This document shows positions 61,801 to 64,000 of a DNA stretch of 64,000 bases, in pieces. The translations under genes were made by a program, and so were the position numbers. The notes below the pieces were generated by a model. It saw only the letters and a program-made list of their open reading frames with translations, was not told the DNA's origin and ran no database searches. Numbering within the stretch: the stretch's first letter is position 1; the number at the start of each line of letters is the position of its first letter. Source of the stretch: Macrosoma leucophasiata. Its lineage: Eukaryota > Arthropoda > Insecta > Lepidoptera > Hedylidae. Location: NCBI GenBank assembly GCA_036365455.1, contig JAWQUS010000027.1, forward strand, positions 17,100,501-17,164,500, given 5' to 3'.

Positions 61801-64000
61801 GGAACGGTGAATGCAGGTGAAAACATAGATGGTGGCGTGAAAGGGTCGCTCAGTTTCCCCACTTAGAAATTTTGTACCTATTCCCCAACACCACACATCG
61901 CGGAGGACTTGTTTCTAACTAAAATTAATGTTTATTAATATATTATATTATATAATAATTAAATTGATCGCGACTCTACATTAAATTCTTTTAACATGAA
62001 TGGTTGAAGTGCACTTGGTGTTTCATTTAGTTGACGTGTTATGCGTACTCGAAATCTTACGAAATAGCAGTGTGGGCTATCGAAGGATCCCACAATAATG
62101 TAAATGGTAATCTGTAGTTAACAGCAAAACAGTAGTAATTTTAAAAAATTTAAATTTATGAATAAAATGTTATTATTTTGAAAAACGAAATTGAATCTTC
62201 CGTACCTAAGATTAGGAAAAAGAGTTAATATTGAGAATTTTTAGCAGATTTTGATCTTAAAATTTAATATATCATAGGTTTGTCAAAACAAATTAATTAT
62301 TTTATTTCATCTTTTGAATTTTTTGTTAGAATGGTAAATATTTTTTTGTCTTTTATTTTAAAAGTTCAAAAAAGGGGTCACTTCTACTAACTGCTTTCGT
62401 ATTTTCTTTCTTTTAAAAGTTTTTACAAACTTTTTCCTGAAAGAGACAACCGTTATTTTTATTTTTATAAAGTTATTAAAGCGGTAAATCCATATTTTTA
62501 TTTTTATAAAGTTATTAAAGAGGTAAACAGAATATATCTAATACCTACAATACCTACCGAGTTTCAAGTTATATCATGTAGTCTTAATAATAGTTTCAGA
62601 GTTAAATTGCTGCGATACACGGACGGACGGTCAGGCTTACAGACATGATCTATAAGGGTTCCATTTTATACCATTGAATTGGAGTGTGGAGTATAGTGAC
62701 AAATTTAATATGGATATATTTACCGGCAAATGTTGCCGCTGATTGTTGCAGACCTTGTAAAAAGCCACGAGCGCATTGAAACTTGGTCGCGACTTCGGAG
62801 AGCGGCACTTCATTGACCAAATCTTGCAGTGCTAGTGCTGTATAAAACCTAGAAATAATATTGTATTGTTATTGTTGTAACCCAAGCTTTTATTATACAA
62901 TGAAAGTGCAAAAAAATGTATTGTGTCACATTAAAATTAGGTTTGGTTTCACCAAAACAGTTGTTAAAGTTAATGTAAAATTTTACATCCTTCTCTAACT
63001 TCAACAAGTTGGAGAAGGATGTAAAATTTTACATTAACTTTAATAAATATGTTGGTGCAACCGAACCTTAGTGTAAGAGAAATCTGCAGCCTGTACACAT
63101 CGATATAACTAGTCTCAATCCATGCTTTGACTCTCCTGAAGCACAATTAACAACACAGGCAAAACAGCTTATGCATCTGCCTTTTTAGATCATAAATCCA
63201 TCCGTCATAATCCGGCTCGAAGGACCATGCTATGTGCTGATGTTCTGGATTCAATGAGAAGTAATGTTAGCCACTGCGTCTTGTAGCTAGGTGGGTACAT
63301 ATGTAATAACAAGTAAAAGATTTTTAAGTACTTGACTAAGTGGACATTAAAAAAAACGTAAATATTTTGGTATGTATGTACACATAATTATATACTTTCT
63401 AAATAATGTCATAACATATTTTCAAATGATCTAATCTGTACATATTATTTATGTTTTATATTTCAAGGAGACATTAGGGAAGAGCATATCTATAAGCTAT
63501 CACATATTTTCCAGTGCAATTTAAAAATGGAGATTTTATGACTATTATAAACATTTTATTATTTACTGGTGGTAGAGTCCCAGTGTAGGAGCTCGAGGGC
63601 GTAGGCACCATCAAATGCTAGTGTTCAGCACTATCTGTTCCAGTTAAATAGTAGGTAATGTATGGCCCCCTAATAACTATCACAGAGACATAACTTGGGT
63701 ATTAGGGGGGGGACAGCGCATGCTGTCCTCTAGTTTTTGTGTAGATGGATAAAGGCTGCAGTCATCACTTAATATCCATGAGAGCTGCAAGCTTATTTAT
63801 CACATTTGTTACATTAAAAAAAAATACTTGATTACCTTTTGTGTATGCTCAATTTATCTTGACAATTTTTTAATTTATTTGTTCCTCTCAAACATTGAAT
63901 GATGAAACTTTCTCTGATCCCAACCAGTTCCCCTACTCTTTTCATTGCTTTAGTTAATGATTCCCAAAGGGTCAGTAAATGGAGCCAGTCTATATCACTC
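55529..64000 (-). CDS. POLQ: DNA polymerase theta, 3' part of gene (9 exons, continues off the right edge)
   Basis: Polymerase theta carries out theta-mediated end joining of double-strand breaks. It joins an N-terminal helicase-like part to a C-terminal family A polymerase, in the nucleus. Exons 64000-63836, 62848-62724, 61738-59880, 59806-59623, 58663-58482, 57756-57578, 57308-56972, 56667-56403 and 55815-55529 join in one frame (about 1193 residues and a TGA stop). Visible are the end of the helicase part (MKRVGELVG, LQDLVNEVPLSEV, QFQDRLHFGV with a helix-hairpin-helix-like RARALCDLGYETIANV), a central disordered part shorter than in vertebrates, a degenerate exonuclease-like part, and the polymerase with motif A SADYCQLEMRIL, motif B RQKAKQLCYGILYGMG and motif C LQMHDELIYEV. 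The catalytic Asp and Glu residues are kept. The helicase ATP-binding motifs lie outside the window. Confidence 0.96.
55862..56093 (-). repeat. Diverged tRNA-derived SINE (family S1-like)
   Basis: Shares the S1 order (gaatgcatg, acctacgattcgccagttt, gttac, aggatcgaacccaggccctc, gcgtagcagtag) but has drifted. In the last POLQ intron. Confidence 0.6.
56403..56667 (-). CDS. POLQ: POLQ exon (motif B, O-helix)
   Basis: 265 bases, phase 0 to phase 1, between GTTTAG and GTAAGT. Encodes DDLRQKAKQLCYGILYGMG (nucleotide-binding O-helix) and TLTKRRRYLPDIN. Typical of the family and full length. Confidence 0.97.
56972..57308 (-). CDS. POLQ: POLQ exon (motif A)
   Basis: 337 bases, phase 2 to phase 0, between GTTGCAG and GTAAGG. 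Encodes TCTGRISMHKPNLQNVPR and VSADYCQLEMRIL (catalytic Asp at about residue 967 of the visible part), then DADVFKSIAVSW. Confidence 0.97.
57578..57756 (-). CDS. POLQ: POLQ exon
   Basis: 179 bases, phase 0 to phase 2, between AAAACAG and GTATGT. Encodes RRTKISTKKSILTAHN and IVIFWRKLNTILTKTLYPL, the thumb region that contacts DNA, ending SLSNTENR. Confidence 0.95.
57957..58060 (-). repeat. tRNA-derived SINE (family S1), tail only
   Basis: aacttcacgcctgtaatccc, then cgaaggggtaggcagaggta and cacccacgactcgccggtta, as in the other S1 copies; the tRNA head is missing. Confidence 0.7.
58290..58335. repeat. Perfect 21-bp hairpin
   Basis: Positions 58290-58310 pair perfectly with 58315-58335 around the loop TTTC. 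AT-rich, in a POLQ intron. Possibly a small MITE centre; family not known. Confidence 0.8.
58482..58663 (-). CDS. POLQ: POLQ exon (start of polymerase domain)
   Basis: 182 bases, phase 1 to phase 0, between TACACAG and GTATCT. Encodes NVEMQIAKILANCEYLGLAV and YELCGYEF-like AYKLCGYEFNFNSSKEVAKV, the thumb-start helices of family A polymerases. Confidence 0.94.
59119..59488 (+). repeat. 5S-rRNA-derived SINE (family S5), best copy
   Basis: Bounded by tgtaccag at 59111-59118 and 59489-59496. Within the head (about 59150-59225) the sequence ttaagcactacgggcgcggt, then gatgggtgaccgctagtgg, follows the order of 5S rRNA's internal promoter (A box, intermediate element, C box). The body has ggcacgttaagccgtcggtc. 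The 3' part (attggagcagcgtggtggag, cccagcagtgggacgtataa) resembles lepidopteran LINE tails, and ATTATTA ends it. About 370 bp in a POLQ intron. Confidence 0.82.
59623..59806 (-). CDS. POLQ: POLQ exon
   Basis: 184 bases, phase 0 to phase 1, between TTTACAG and GTAAGT. Encodes LMKYCQISLTNVPL and CLKAWCVWNIAAKQEQFL, the end of the exonuclease-like part, poorly conserved. Confidence 0.85.
59880..61738 (-). CDS. POLQ: POLQ large exon (helicase end, central region, exonuclease-like start)
   Basis: 1859 bases, phase 1 to phase 0, between TTTTAG and GTAAGA. The first 130 residues are conserved (MVTAFCHQLGWRNMEML, QDRLHFGV, CCGMTARKAAENL). Then come about 330 residues rich in Ser, Asn, Asp, Glu and Lys with no clear domain, then an exonuclease-like region (VSPIRGIALCLNESMCVYLD, CYDVLLAEWLVDND). 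The acidic exonuclease residues are not evident, as is usual for theta. Antisense frames here are shadows. Confidence 0.93.
61799..62700. other. POLQ intron, no feature seen
   Basis: AT-rich. A short direct duplication, tttttatttttataaagtta twice, lies near 62454-62517. A phrase like acggacggacggtcaggc with ttccattttatacc near 62620-62670 resembles transposon-derived sequence. Confidence 0.45.
62724..62848 (-). CDS. POLQ: POLQ exon
   Basis: 125 bases, phase 2 in and phase 1 out, between TTTCTAG and GTAAAT. Encodes FYTALALQDLVNEVPLSEV and FLQGLQQSAATFAG, a hallmark block of theta helicase parts. Confidence 0.96.
62946..63069. mobile_element. Harbinger-like MITE, intact foldback
   Basis: Ends GGTTTCACCAAAAC-like and, reversed, GGTTGCACCAACAT within wider arms ggtttggttt and, reversed, ggttcggttg. 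TTA stands on both sides (about 62938 and 63070). The central arms gttaaagttaatgtaaaatt and tacatccttctctaac are repeated inverted around ttcaacaa. Same family as 31551-32036. Confidence 0.75.
63561..63823 (+). repeat. Dispersed repeat A copy
   Basis: Begins atttactggtggtagagtcc and ends tgcaagcttatttatcacat before an A-run. Shorter than 12473-12770 through small deletions. In a POLQ intron. Confidence 0.72.
63836..64000 (-). CDS. POLQ: POLQ exon (5'-most visible, partial)
   Basis: Frame from 63999: DIDWLHLLTLWESLTKAMKR, VGELVGIRESF, KLSIHKR. This matches the helicase-like C-terminal part of polymerase theta. Leaves in phase 2 (AAAAG then GTAATC). The exon runs beyond the window. Confidence 0.92.

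Overview
This window is AT-rich animal nuclear DNA and almost certainly comes from a moth or butterfly (Lepidoptera). The reasons are split genes with ordinary GT-AG introns, insect-like protein matches, and lepidopteran-style repeats: Helitrons ending in CTAG-T, non-LTR elements with ATAC or TAA tails, mariner remnants, tRNA-headed SINEs and MITEs. No species is claimed. All gene calls rest on reading the sequence and on remembered family features; no database search was run.

Two host genes are present, both on the minus strand. (1) A tubby-like protein 4 gene (TULP4; Drosophila Tusp) runs from a start codon at 52392 down to a stop at 1086. I placed eleven coding exons whose phases join without a break (1152 codons plus stop). 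They encode WD40 repeats, a SOCS-box-like segment and the first part of a tubby-like domain. Intron 1 is about 25.8 kb. The last exon is very GC-rich, and the C-terminal part of the tubby domain is not visible. (2) The 3' two-thirds of a DNA polymerase theta gene (POLQ; Drosophila mus308) occupies 55529-64000. Nine exons join in phase, giving about 1190 residues from the end of the helicase-like region through the complete family A polymerase. The gene enters from the right edge. POLQ lies upstream of TULP4 in the same orientation, with a 3.1-kb repeat-rich gap between them.

The rest is mostly mobile DNA in introns. From left to right: a broken RTE-like LINE with two younger insertions (3.3-6.6 kb) abutting a Helitron that carries a Pif1-helicase scrap (6.6-7.8 kb); an internally deleted mariner (13.8-14.6 kb); several tRNA-derived SINEs; further 5'-truncated copies of the same LINE (20.4, 21.5 and 54.6 kb) with clean target duplications; two hAT-type elements with perfect 8-bp duplications (25.9 and 28.7-30.5 kb); small Helitrons (30.7, 32.4, 34.6 and 46.6 kb); and a cluster at 40.1-49.2 kb of elements joined through TAA-type repeats. 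That cluster holds a nearly intact R4/Dong-type LINE with a restriction-like endonuclease, a truncated second copy, a short unidentified element, a 5S-rRNA-derived SINE and an internally deleted third copy in opposite orientation.

I saw no CRISPR array, operon, prokaryotic system or authentic tRNA/rRNA gene. The most unusual items are the 5S-headed SINE family, the nested TAA-targeted cluster with its deletion derivative, degenerate tandem copies of a TULP4 exon tail in the following intron, and several near-perfect long hairpins of unknown origin.
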